Below, piece after piece: positions 25,553-34,918 of a DNA stretch of 64,000 nucleotides. The position numbers were made by a program, and so were the translations under genes. The number at the start of each line of letters is the position of its first letter. The stretch's first letter is position 1. The stretch covers positions 124,001 through 188,000 of the forward strand of contig JAEOUA010000010.1 in assembly GCA_016839555.1 (NCBI GenBank), read 5' to 3'. The notes beneath the pieces were generated by a model. That model was not told the DNA's origin. It saw only the letters and a program-made list of their open reading frames with translations, and did not search any database. This DNA is from Promethearchaeota archaeon (lineage in GTDB: Archaea > Asgardarchaeota > Lokiarchaeia > Sigyniarchaeales > SOKP01).

Positions 25553-25644
25553 TTGATAAATTATTTCATCTTAAAATTTTTTTATCATTTAATTATATTT
25601 TTAAATTAAAACAAAAAATTCTCCAAAGATCTTTATTTTTTAAA

Positions 25645-25968
25645 TTATTTCTCCATATTGAATTTTTTGAGAAAAAATTTAGAGATATTAAACGTCTGTA
25701 CCTCTGAAAAAGAAGCTATAAGTATACTTAAAAAATTTACAGCAATGTAAACAATAATTAACAAACTTAGATTATTCATAGTATCTTTAAATGGAGCATA
25801 TAACCAAATTACTGGATAATTTAATAAATAAATAGTGAAGGAATAGGATGCTATTAAATTTATAATTTTTTTAATTTTTTTGGGATATTCAAAGGAACTA
25901 TATTGGGTGAATATAAAAAAGAAGCAAAATGAACCCGATATTAATAGATTATAGAGTATTCCAAACAT
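25645..25968 (-). pseudogene. Acyltransferase-3 fragment, C-terminal third only
   Basis: A 107-residue frame covering the last three membrane segments. Family blocks are FFFIFTQYSSFEYPKKIKK, NLIASYSFTIYLLNY and LIASFSEVQTFNISKFFLKK. The catalytic N-terminal half (His, RFSRIYP) is absent. On the minus strand it lies downstream of the N-terminal fragment at 28010-28525, with a 2-kb block between them. The two may be halves of one gene split by insertion or inversion; about 80-100 middle residues would be missing. Confidence 0.75.
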
Positions 25969-26318
25969 CCCAAAAAACTATTCACAGAAATTTATTTTAT
26001 ATTTCAGTCAAGGAATAAATAATCACAGAATTGACAGAATTGAACGATGTAAGGAAACGGAAACATTAGAAAAAGAGGTTTTTAGCCTTGGGTTGTTCGA
26101 TCCTAATAGAATTTTCATAATTTTAACATATGGAGTCTATAACTTAGATTGAATTTTTATATTTTTTTATTTCTAACAATATTATTTTATATTTTCATTT
26201 TTTTTCATTAATATTTTCTAAGCTTAAAATAAAATTACAAGGAATTATCTTAAAAAGATCAGAAAATTCTAATCTAAAATATAATTTATTAAGAACTAAA
26301 GATTAAACGATATATAAA
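25969..26318. other. Intergenic break-point region (350 nt)
   Basis: This lies between the C-terminal acyltransferase fragment and the inverted intact copy. A stretch at about 26025-26100 is less AT-rich than its surroundings and could be a remnant of an unrelated gene. No open frame or recognisable repeat was found. Confidence 0.4.
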
Positions 26319-27425
26319 ATGGAATATAAACATTTCAATTTTTCTGATTGCCTCTCTAATAATATTAATATAATTCGAATACTTACCATTCAAATTATAG
26401 TCATATCTCATGGGTTAGAAAATATTCATGCAATAGGAATAGCAAATCCCATAGGAGTTGCTTGTTTTAATTTATTAATGTTAATAAGTGGCTTATTAAT
26501 ATCTTATTCCACTTTAACAAAAAAGAAGGAAGAAAGCTATGATTTTAGGAAATTCTATATAAGAAGATTTTCGAGAATATACCCAGTTTTTATAACAGTA
26601 TTAATTATAATTGTCTTTCTTGATGGGTTGAATAAATATAATTTTTTCCATCATTTTGATACATTTGTTGCTACTATACTCCTTTTGAATAATTCTGCAC
26701 TTGGAATTAGTTATTATGGTGCTAACCGTCATTTATGGATTCTCCCATTGCTATGGTGGCTAACGCTTTTGTTCGGATGGCTACTTATTGGATTCAGAAA
26801 TACAAAAAAGAAATATATTTATTTTATTGTTTTGGGATTTTTTTCCATTATAGTTATAATTAATTTATATACTTGTTTTAGAACTTTTTCTCTTGCGAGA
26901 TTATATTATCTGATTGTCTGGTTTATAGGTGCCAGTTTCCCATTACTTATTAGTTATGTAAATAATTATATTGAGCGTAAATCAATTAAAGATGGAGGAA
27001 ATGAGAAAGTCAATAATAACTTAGAAAAAAAATTTAAATATGGCTTTTTATGTCTTTCAATTATCTTTTTCATTTTGTCTTCATTTTATTTAAATAATCC
27101 TTATGGGTTAATATTTAATTTATTATTTGCTAATTTCATTATCTTTTTACTGGCCTTTTCCCAATTCATTCACTTTACTTATCCCAAAAAGGTAAAAAAA
27201 GTAATAAATTCTCTAGCTAGTTATTCTTTTACGTTTTTTTTATTTCATTTGACATTATTTAATCTCTTTTTAAGCTCAAGTCAAGGATATTCAGATTTCA
27301 TATTTTTTTATATCATTGCTAATGTGCTCTCTTTTAGTATTGCACTTCTAACGGAAATGAGGGCTCCACAAATAAATAAATATCTGTTGAAAAAATTCAA
27401 TTTGGATACAAAAGTAAAAAAATAG
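26319..27425 (+). CDS. Acyltransferase-3 family membrane protein, inverted copy
   Basis: A 368-residue intact paralogue and the only array member on the + strand. Motifs are VISHGLENIHAIGIANPIGV, RRFSRIYPV, LLNNSALG, ANRHLWILP and LLFGWLLIG. The HGLENI and NRHLW signatures place it in a subfamily with the copies at 33674 and 45191, rather than with its immediate neighbours. It sits inside the block that separates the two half-genes at 25645 and 28010, suggesting it arrived by inversion or insertion. Confidence 0.88.
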   Translation: MEYKHFNFSDCLSNNINIIRILTIQIIVISHGLENIHAIGIANPIGVACFNLLMLISGLLISYSTLTKKKEESYDFRKFYIRRFSRIYPVFITVLIIIVFLDGLNKYNFFHHFDTFVATILLLNNSALGISYYGANRHLWILPLLWWLTLLFGWLLIGFRNTKKKYIYFIVLGFFSIIVIINLYTCFRTFSLARLYYLIVWFIGASFPLLISYVNNYIERKSIKDGGNEKVNNNLEKKFKYGFLCLSIIFFILSSFYLNNPYGLIFNLLFANFIIFLLAFSQFIHFTYPKKVKKVINSLASYSFTFFLFHLTLFNLFLSSSQGYSDFIFFYIIANVLSFSIALLTEMRAPQINKYLLKKFNLDTKVKK

Positions 27426-27560
27426 ATTTTGAGATATTAAATAAAAAATGTTTTTTTTATAATACATGAATTATAATTATAATAAGGGAAATGAACATAT
27501 TATAAAACCATAAAAAAAAATTATTGAATAATATAAATAATATAAAATTTGGGGGGAATA

Positions 27561-27812
27561 ATGAAACGCTTTAGATTTTCTGAAACAACATCTATAAACA
27601 TAGATATACTTAGAGTTTATGCCTTTCAGACAGTTACAATTATGCTCCAAAAAATTGTTGTAGCCGATGAAGCACCAGCAATGACACGTATGGCAATTTC
27701 GTTCTTCGCAGGGCATGGAGTGATGGAAGATTTCCTCAGTCTTCCGCGATTTGTGCGTGATGCGTTTATCATGGAGTTATGGGAGGGACCTTGTGTTTAT
27801 GAATTACCTTAA
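27561..27812 (+). pseudogene. Chimera: acyltransferase-3 N-terminus fused to acyl-CoA dehydrogenase C-terminus
   Basis: The ATG at 27561 follows a ggggggaa ribosome-site-like run. Residues 1 to about 24 (MKRFRFSETTSINIDILRVY) are a clean acyltransferase-3 start, close to copy 34919. The frame then switches to ADEAPAMTRMAISFFAGHGV and EDFLSLPRFVRDAFIMELWE, the C-terminal four-helix part of acyl-CoA dehydrogenases. The second part is visibly more GC-rich. Neither domain is complete, so this is a recombination product with no expected activity. It ends in the middle of the region between the inverted copy and the truncated copy at 28010. Confidence 0.65.
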
Positions 27813-28009
27813 ATTTAAATACTACAAGAATCGTAATAGCAAAATAGCAAAAACAACATGGAAAAGCTCTCTATTAGCCGAATTCAGATAGCAATATGAA
27901 AAATAATAAGGTATAACTGAATTACTAAACTCTTAAAGGAAATAAACCAAATAAGCTCCATATCATACCTTTATCATTTCATATTTTCTATAAAAAATAA
28001 CTCATTGAA

Positions 28010-28525
28010 TTATGTTATCTTAATAGTTCTTTTACCAAGAATAAGCCATCCAAAAAACATATACAGCCACCAAAATACAGGTAGTGCCCATAAAGGGCGC
28101 AATGAGCCGAATCCACTTATTCCTATAGCGGAATCATTCAAAAGGAGTAGAGAAAACACAAATGATTTAAAACTATAAGCTTTAGTTGGTTTTACATCAT
28201 ACACAATAAAGATTAGATACCCATCTATCAATATGGTTAAAAAAAGCACTATTATTAATGGCGGATAAATTCGTGAAAACCTATTGACGAAGAATCTCTT
28301 AAATTCAAATTTTTTTTTATTCAATTTTGCGAATGTGCTATAAGAAATTAAAATTCCACTAATAAAAAAAAGCAATCCTAACGATGTAGCACCAAGCGTT
28401 GGTTTCTTATCAAAAGTAATAAATGCTTCTCTAGCATGAGTAAGTACAATTATTTGTATTGCAATACCACGAATTAAATTAAAATGGGTGGAGTTTGCTC
28501 GATTATATTTAAAATTATAGTCCAT
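28010..28525 (-). pseudogene. Acyltransferase-3 fragment, N-terminal half
   Basis: A 171-residue frame stopping right after the FWWLYMFFGWLILGKRT block. It retains RRNSR-independent family markers such as VNRFSRIYPP and LLLNDSAIG, but the TM1 His is followed by Ala instead of Gly (VLTHAREAF). The C-terminal half is missing; a C-terminal half without an N-terminus is found at 25645-25968 on the same strand. Probably non-functional, or one half of a split gene. Confidence 0.75.
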
Positions 28526-28743
28526 TTTTGAACATTAAAGACTTTTAATTTATTTGAATTGACTTAACAAGAATTTATCTTATATTTAGCTATATTTTTA
28601 TTAATAAATTGTTATTTTCTTATACTTAAATATCTAAAATTGTATAATTATGCTTATTTTAAAAAATTGGTAACATTTGTTTTGTTTTTAGGTAATTATT
28701 GACAATATATAATTTTGCATTAAGATTTATTTTTTTTTTAATG

Positions 28744-29862
28744 TTATGAAAATTTCTTTAGAAACAACTTTTTAATTTTTGAGGCTTGCATTTCACTAAA
28801 AGAGGCAACTAAAATAGACAAAATATTGATAATGATAAATATTAACAAAAATAGGAGTACATTATTCATTTCATTTATGAATAATTTATAGAAGAAAAAT
28901 ATTGATACATGTAGCAGATATAAAGTAAAAGAATAACTGGCCATAAATCTAATGATTTTTTTTATCATTTTAGGATATTTTATTTGTGTATATTGAGAAA
29001 AAATAAGAAAAAAACAAAAGGAAGCACCTAATAATAGACTGAAATCTATTGCAAACGCATTATGATGAGAAGATAAAATAAATAAAGAAGAAATAAACAA
29101 AACTATTGAAATAAAAAGGCTAATGAAATTAAGTAATCTTCTTCTAATCTTCGATTTATTATTTTTATCGGTATTAGGGGTTTTTTTTTGAATATATTTG
29201 TTCAATTTATTCAATGAATATGAAAAAAATACACCTAAAATCCATATGATAATACTTGTTATTTTTTTTTGAAATTGATATCCAAAAATTACTGATATTA
29301 AGATTAAACAAAAAAGTGCCAATATAAAAAAATATAAATATTTCTTACTTGTGCTCCTTTTCCCTAAAATAAGCCACCCGAAAACTAAGTAAGTCCACCA
29401 AAAAATAGGCAAAGTCCAAAGTTGTCCTGAGGATCCAAAAAAAGAGTATCCAAGAGCGGAATCATTTAAAAGAAGTAAATTAAAGAAAAATGTAGGAAGA
29501 TTATAATTAAATGGTGGATTTTTTAGAACAATTACAAATTGATAAGTGTCTATAAGAGTAACAATTCCTAGAATTAATAAGAATAAGGAATATATTCTTG
29601 AAAATCTGCTTATAAAGAATTGCTTAAAGCTATAAAGTTCATTATTCATTTTTGTGAATGTTGAATAAGCTATTAAAATTCCGCTAATCAAAAACAGAAA
29701 AGTTAATCCAGAGGCTCCAGCACTATGTAACTTCTGTATGTTAAGATAACCTTCTAATCCATGAGAAATTACTATTAATTGAGCACTAATCGCTCTTATT
29801 AAATCAAGATGTATAGAAAAGGTTTCTGAAAATTGAATATTATAATCTTTATGGAGATCCAT
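28744..29862 (-). CDS. Acyltransferase-3 family membrane protein, copy at 29 kb
   Basis: A 372-residue intact paralogue. Motifs are VISHGLEGYLNI, SRFSRIYSL (the usual Pro of RIYP is Ser), LLNDSALGYSFFG, SSGQLWTLP and WTYLVFGWLILG. The C-terminal helix ASFSEMQASKIKKLFLKK is typical of the array. The Pro-to-Ser change in an otherwise invariant motif is specific to this copy. The 218-nt gap downstream, before the fragment at 28010, holds no other gene. Confidence 0.88.
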   Translation of the reverse strand: MDLHKDYNIQFSETFSIHLDLIRAISAQLIVISHGLEGYLNIQKLHSAGASGLTFLFLISGILIAYSTFTKMNNELYSFKQFFISRFSRIYSLFLLILGIVTLIDTYQFVIVLKNPPFNYNLPTFFFNLLLLNDSALGYSFFGSSGQLWTLPIFWWTYLVFGWLILGKRSTSKKYLYFFILALFCLILISVIFGYQFQKKITSIIIWILGVFFSYSLNKLNKYIQKKTPNTDKNNKSKIRRRLLNFISLFISIVLFISSLFILSSHHNAFAIDFSLLLGASFCFFLIFSQYTQIKYPKMIKKIIRFMASYSFTLYLLHVSIFFFYKLFINEMNNVLLFLLIFIIINILSILVASFSEMQASKIKKLFLKKFS

Positions 29863-29961
29863 ATCAAAAGATTCAAGACTTTGACAAAGTAATTAATTTT
29901 TTATTTTAAAATATTAATAACTTGAATAAATTTATCAATTAAGATATCAAGAATGATATTA

Positions 29962-31095
29962 TTAATCTAAATGAAATGTTTTTAATAAATAGTTTTCAAT
30001 TTTGGAAGCTCTCATTTCTGTAAAATAAGCGATGCCTATAGCCATAATATTGCTTAAAAAATAGATTAAAATAATAAAAAAAATTGGATTAAATCGGATT
30101 TTAAATATTGCAGTAACATATCCAGCTGAATATTGTATGAGAAATAAAGAATAAGTATAGCTTGAGACAAAATTTACGGGCTTTTTAATCTTTTCTGGAA
30201 TATTAATGTTTATATATTGTGAAAAGACAATGAAGAAAAAAAGGGAAGAATTTAATAATAATAGCATTACTAGCCCATAGGGATCAAGATGAGTTAATAT
30301 TCTAATTGCCGATAAAATATATAAGATTATGGAAATTGTTAAGGCTATAAAGCTCACTTTTTTTTTCAAGATTTTGGCTCTTTTTTCTGGATTTTCCGTA
30401 TATTTTGCAGACCTTTTCTTTATATAAAGATCAAATTTATTTATCAAAAAAGAAAATAGCGCACCTAAAAACCATAAAGATAAATATTCTACTTTATTTG
30501 AAGTCCATTCTCCTAGGCAAATGAAAATTAATATAAACGTAAAGAACCCTAAAACGAAGATATATATGTACTTCTTTTTTGTATTTCTAAACCCGAGTAG
30601 GAGCCATCCAAAAAACAAATAGGTCCACCAAAATAAAGGAAAAGGCCAAAGTTGGCGTGAAGTTCCGAAACAAAAAGGACCCCACATAGATTCTTGTAAA
30701 ATTAACAAATTCCATAAAAATGTTTGAATATTATAAGAGTTAATTATGTCAGGATTCCCCAAATAACCATAAAAATACCAATCTACAGTTGCCATAATAA
30801 TAAGAGCTAAAAATAAAGCAGGGTAGATTCTAGAAAACCGCTTTACCACAAATCTTTTAAATTCATATCTCTCATCATTCATCCTTCTTAAGGTAGAATA
30901 TGAGATTAATATCCCACTCATAGCAAAAAAGACTCCTAATCCAGGCGCACCTAGCATACCCCCTTTTAATTGAGAAATTCTTCCCATTACTCCATGACCT
31001 ATGACCACTAAATGAGCGGCGATTATTCTTATAATATTTAGATGAAAGGAGGCTGCCTCTGAAAACTTAAAGTTGTAATCCAAATCAAAAAGCAC
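29962..31095 (-). CDS. Acyltransferase-3 family membrane protein, tandem duplicate A
   Basis: A 377-residue protein nearly identical in design to the next gene upstream (31254). Shared stretches include GAPGLGVFF, STLRRMNDE, KRFVVKRFSRIYPALFL and FGTSRQLWPFPLFWWTYLF. The TM1 His is in VIGHGVMG. The usual LNDSALG block is LILQESMWG, a variant shared in part only with its duplicate (LILQDSLIG). Long exact DNA matches between the two genes mark a recent tandem duplication. Confidence 0.88.
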   Translation of the reverse strand: MLFDLDYNFKFSEAASFHLNIIRIIAAHLVVIGHGVMGRISQLKGGMLGAPGLGVFFAMSGILISYSTLRRMNDERYEFKRFVVKRFSRIYPALFLALIIMATVDWYFYGYLGNPDIINSYNIQTFLWNLLILQESMWGPFCFGTSRQLWPFPLFWWTYLFFGWLLLGFRNTKKKYIYIFVLGFFTFILIFICLGEWTSNKVEYLSLWFLGALFSFLINKFDLYIKKRSAKYTENPEKRAKILKKKVSFIALTISIILYILSAIRILTHLDPYGLVMLLLLNSSLFFFIVFSQYININIPEKIKKPVNFVSSYTYSLFLIQYSAGYVTAIFKIRFNPIFFIILIYFLSNIMAIGIAYFTEMRASKIENYLLKTFHLD

Positions 31096-31253
31096 CTAAT
31101 TTTAATTTTTAATAATGCTAACCATTTACTTTTTTAAATAAGATTTAATTTTTATATTTGAAATTCTTATAGGGTCATTATTCAATATAAAACATTTGCG
31201 ACTATAAATACTCCATTTATATTATTTTCCCTTAAAATTGAAATTTAATAGTA

Positions 31254-32378
31254 TTAAGAAGATAAATTAAATCTTTTTAATAAATAATTCTCGATTTTTG
31301 AAGCTCTAAGCTCAGTAAAATAAGCAATCCCGATTGCTAAAATATTACTTAGTATATATATCGAAATAATAAATAAGATAGCTGGAAGTTCTATTATAAA
31401 GGAAATAATATATCCTGCAGTATATTGTATTAAAAATAAAGAATATGTATAGCTAGAGACAAAATTTACGGGCTTTTTAATCTTTTCTGGAATATTTATG
31501 TTTACGTATTGTGAAAAAATTATAAAAAAGAAAAAAGAGCCATTTAACAATAATAAACATATTGTACCATAGGGATCAAGATGAGTTAATAATCTAATTG
31601 CAGATAATATATATAAGATTATGGAAATCGTCAAAGAAGTATATTTTATTTTATTTTTCAGATTATTTTTATCTTTTTCTTTGTTATTTTCTTTTTTTGC
31701 TGATTTTTCCTGAATATAAAGATCTAATTTGTTTAATATATAACCAAAAATTGCTCCTAAGAACCATAAAATTAAATAATCTAATTTGTTTGAAGTCCAA
31801 GGTCCGAGACATATAAAAATTAATATAAAAGTAAAGACTCCTAAAACAAAAATGTAAATATATTTCTTGTTTGTATTTCTAAACCCGAGTAAAAGCCATC
31901 CCAAAAACAAATACGTCCACCAAAAAAGAGGGAACGGCCATAATTGACGTGAGGTTCCGAAACATGTAGGACCAATCAGGGAGTCTTGCAAAATTAATAA
32001 ATTCCATAAAAAAGTGGGAATATTATAAGAGTTTAATATGTCAGGATTCCCAAAATAAATATAAAAAAACCAGTCTACAAATACCATAACAATAAGACTT
32101 AAAAATAAGGCAGGGTAGATTCTAGAAAACCGCTTTACCACAAATCTTTTAAATTCATATTCTTCATCATTCATCCTTCTTAAGGTGGAATATGAGATTA
32201 ATAGCCCGCTCATGCAAAAAAACACACCAAGTCCTGGCGCACCAAGTATTGCTCCACCTATTTGTGAGACTCTTCCCATTATTCCGTGTCCTATAACTAT
32301 TAAATGAGCGGAAATTATTCTTATTATGTTTAGGTGGAAGGATGCTGTCTCAGAAAAACGAAATTTATATTGAGTCAT
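31254..32378 (-). CDS. Acyltransferase-3 family membrane protein, tandem duplicate B
   Basis: A 374-residue duplicate of the gene at 29962. Motifs are VIGHGIMGRVSQ, KRFSRIYPA, LILQDSLIGPTCFG, SRQLWPFP and WTYLFLGWLLLG. It differs mainly in the cytoplasmic loop (SAKKENNKEKDKNNLKNK) and in a shorter loop before the last TM. The intact frame and ATG start suggest both duplicates are expressed. The 158-nt spacer to duplicate A is short, so the two may be co-transcribed. Confidence 0.88.
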   Translation of the reverse strand: MTQYKFRFSETASFHLNIIRIISAHLIVIGHGIMGRVSQIGGAILGAPGLGVFFCMSGLLISYSTLRRMNDEEYEFKRFVVKRFSRIYPALFLSLIVMVFVDWFFYIYFGNPDILNSYNIPTFLWNLLILQDSLIGPTCFGTSRQLWPFPLFWWTYLFLGWLLLGFRNTNKKYIYIFVLGVFTFILIFICLGPWTSNKLDYLILWFLGAIFGYILNKLDLYIQEKSAKKENNKEKDKNNLKNKIKYTSLTISIILYILSAIRLLTHLDPYGTICLLLLNGSFFFFIIFSQYVNINIPEKIKKPVNFVSSYTYSLFLIQYTAGYIISFIIELPAILFIISIYILSNILAIGIAYFTELRASKIENYLLKRFNLSS

Positions 32379-32529
32379 TTGTATTAATTGTTTTTTATTA
32401 CTGTTAGAAGCTATGAATAAAAAAGAAAATCTATAAAACTTTTAAAATTTAATTATAATGTTTTTTTATAAACTAATTAATATTATTTTGCCATTCATTT
32501 GGATTTAATTATCTTTTTTTTGAATCTAA

Positions 32530-33648
32530 TTATTCTATATTAAATTTTCTTAATAGAAAATTATTAATTTTTTGGGATCTCATTTCTGTTGCGTAGGCTA
32601 TCAAGATCGACAAAAAGTTGCTGGAGAAATACCCAATAAAAAAGAGAAGCCCATTATTAATATCCCCTATAAATATTGTTAAGTAATTAAATAAAGAAAA
32701 ATGGACAATATAAAGCGTAAAGGTATAACTGGCCATAAATCTTATGATTTTTTTGAATCTTTCCTTATATTTAACTTGAGTATATTGAGAATAAATAAGG
32801 AGAAAAAAAACAAAACCAACTAAAATAACAAGATATTCAATATCATATGGCGTCAAATCTAATAGGAATAGAGATCCAATAGAACCAATTATAAATATTA
32901 TCAATGATAAGTATAAAAATATTTTATTAATTTTTTTTTGTCCGATCCAATTTTTATCTAATTGTTTCTTTTTTTGTATTATATGATTATATCTATTTAA
33001 TACGATCGTAATAAATATACCACAAACCCAGATAAAAAATAAGCCTGTATCGCCTATTCTATTTACTTTATACCATGGACCTAAATACACAGCTATGACC
33101 ATAAAAGCAAGGGTTCCCAAAATACCATAATATCTATTTTTATTCTTTAGATTCTTTTTCTCAAGCATTAACCAACCCAAGAATAAATAACTCCAAAAAA
33201 AATTTGGTAAGGTCCAGAGGTTATAAGAGGAGCCAAAATTAGGAATATTAAAAACAGAATCGTTAAGAAAAAATAAATTAAGGATGAAAATGAAAATATC
33301 ATAAGTTGCTAGCGTTTCTCCTGAAAGAATAAAAAAAAAGTCGATAATGACTAAAAAAACCATACTTAATAAAAAACTTGGATATATTCTGGAAATTCTA
33401 TTGAAAAAATATTTAGTAAACCCATAATCTTCTTGTTTTTCTTTAATTAAAAGTGAATAAGAAGTAAATATCCCACTTAAAAGAAAGATTAGAGGAAATG
33501 AGATAGAACCAAACACTCCAGGAGTTATAGGAGGTATTATTCCCATTATAGCCATTCCATGAGCGAAAGCTACATTCTGAATGGCAATAACTCTAATTAT
33601 ATCAAGATTTATTGAGGCTGTTTCCGAGAATCTAAAATCAAACTCCAT
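32530..33648 (-). CDS. Acyltransferase-3 family membrane protein, copy at 33 kb
   Basis: A 372-residue paralogue that is among the more divergent. The TM1 His is in VAFAHGMAIMG, the Arg motif is NRISRIYPS, and the LND block is FFLNDSVFNIPNFG. The WW motif is reduced to FFWSYLFLGWLML, followed by EKKNLKNK instead of a GKRT/GFRNT-type loop. A FRLIGDTG-like insert (VNRIGDTGLFFIWVCG) is unique to it. It begins 25 nt after the stop of the gene at 33674, the tightest spacing in the array, which suggests one transcript. Confidence 0.87.
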   Translation of the reverse strand: MEFDFRFSETASINLDIIRVIAIQNVAFAHGMAIMGIIPPITPGVFGSISFPLIFLLSGIFTSYSLLIKEKQEDYGFTKYFFNRISRIYPSFLLSMVFLVIIDFFFILSGETLATYDIFIFILNLFFLNDSVFNIPNFGSSYNLWTLPNFFWSYLFLGWLMLEKKNLKNKNRYYGILGTLAFMVIAVYLGPWYKVNRIGDTGLFFIWVCGIFITIVLNRYNHIIQKKKQLDKNWIGQKKINKIFLYLSLIIFIIGSIGSLFLLDLTPYDIEYLVILVGFVFFLLIYSQYTQVKYKERFKKIIRFMASYTFTLYIVHFSLFNYLTIFIGDINNGLLFFIGYFSSNFLSILIAYATEMRSQKINNFLLRKFNIE

Positions 33649-33673
33649 GATATTAAAAATTAATTTTTACTTT

Positions 33674-34837
33674 TTAATAAATTCTAACTTTTTCTCTACC
33701 ATTTTTTGATAATTTTTGGGTTTTTGTCTCTAACCCAAACAATTTTAAAAGATAATGATAAATTTTCTCTGATTTCATCTCAGTAAAATATGCAATTATG
33801 AACGATAAAATATTGACATTAATATAGATAATTATAAAATAAATAACATTATCAAATGGTTTTAATAAGAAATTAAATACAGCTACATGGATCAAGAATA
33901 AGGTAAAGGAGTAACTCGCTATAAAATTTAAAGCTTTTTTAACTTTTTTTGGATATATAAAATCAGTATATTGAGAGATTATTAGAAGAAAAAAAACTGC
34001 TCCAGTTAAAAATAAATTATATACTAATTCATACGGGTTGTCAAATTTAAAGTAAATACCCCTCAATAGGGCCATAATAAATAAGAATGTGGAAATTGCT
34101 AGCGAAACGTATTTTACTTTTTTTTTTAATTGATTTTTTCTTTTCACTTCATCAAAATTATTTTTTAGAGATTTTTTTTCAATATACGTATTTAATCTAA
34201 TCATTAAAAATAAGAATACAGCACTTAATATCCATATAATTATATAATTTATTTTTTTAGTTGTTTGAGTCCCTAAACAAATTATAATGATTATTAAACT
34301 AAATAATGCCAGTATAATGATATACAAGAAATAATTTCTTTTAGTTGTCCTTAATCCAAGTAAAAGCCATCCGAAAAGCAAGTACATATACCAGAAAAGA
34401 GGCAAAAACCATAAATGACGATTAAACCCATAATAAGGAAATCCAAGTACCGAATTATTCAAAAGAATGATATTGATTAAAAATATATCAATATTTTCAA
34501 GAAACTTATATTTATTTAACCAATCAAAAAAAATGATAACTATAAATCCGATTAATAATACCGGATAAATTCTAGAGAATCTCCTCAAAAAATATCGTTT
34601 AAAATCATAGTTCTTATCCCTCTTTCCTTTAATAATTGAATAAGCAATAAGGAATCCGCTTATAAGCATCAAGAAAGTAAACCCAGAAACGCCAATAGGA
34701 TTGTCTAGAGGTATTGCTGCAATGTTTTCCAATCCATGACAAAATGCAATTGTTTGAATTGAAAAAACTCGTAAAATATTAATATGTATGGAAGCAGTAT
34801 CGGAGAGGGTGAAATTATTATTTTTCATATTAGACAA
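33674..34837 (-). CDS. Acyltransferase-3 family membrane protein, HGLENI subfamily
   Basis: A 387-residue paralogue. Motifs are AFCHGLENIAAIPLDNPIGV, RRFSRIYPV, ILLNNSVLG, FNRHLWFLP and YLLFGWLLLG. HGLENI and NRHLW group it with 26319 and 45191. A basic C-terminal tail (TKTQKLSKNGREKVRIY) extends past the usual LLKLF end. The first ATG (MSNMKNNNF) is followed by a second three codons later; either fits. Confidence 0.88.
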   Translation of the reverse strand: MSNMKNNNFTLSDTASIHINILRVFSIQTIAFCHGLENIAAIPLDNPIGVSGFTFLMLISGFLIAYSIIKGKRDKNYDFKRYFLRRFSRIYPVLLIGFIVIIFFDWLNKYKFLENIDIFLINIILLNNSVLGFPYYGFNRHLWFLPLFWYMYLLFGWLLLGLRTTKRNYFLYIIILALFSLIIIIICLGTQTTKKINYIIIWILSAVFLFLMIRLNTYIEKKSLKNNFDEVKRKNQLKKKVKYVSLAISTFLFIMALLRGIYFKFDNPYELVYNLFLTGAVFFLLIISQYTDFIYPKKVKKALNFIASYSFTLFLIHVAVFNFLLKPFDNVIYFIIIYINVNILSFIIAYFTEMKSEKIYHYLLKLFGLETKTQKLSKNGREKVRIY

Positions 34838-34918
34838 AATTAATAATTAATATCATCTAATAATTATTCAAATATTTAAAATCTTTAGAATTATAGTTAT
34901 GGATATTAATATTTGAGA

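Larger units (their letters stand above)
29962..32378 (-). repeat. Recent tandem duplication of a 1.1-kb acyltransferase gene
   Basis: The genes 29962-31095 and 31254-32378 are direct repeats. Identical runs include tctagaaaaccgctttacca at both 30827 and 32117. The N-terminal two thirds are more similar than the Lys-rich cytoplasmic loop before the last TM group. This is the youngest event visible in the array. Confidence 0.8.

Noticed and set aside
27477..27716. Cys-rich minus-strand frame of 79 residues
   Set aside because: It overlaps the chimeric gene and the AT-rich leader on the opposite strand and shows no recognisable motif.
28010..28525. Programmed split acyltransferase made of two separate half genes
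   Set aside because: The two halves are 2 kb apart with an unrelated gene block between them and lack the middle residues, so a split functional enzyme is less likely than a disrupted gene.
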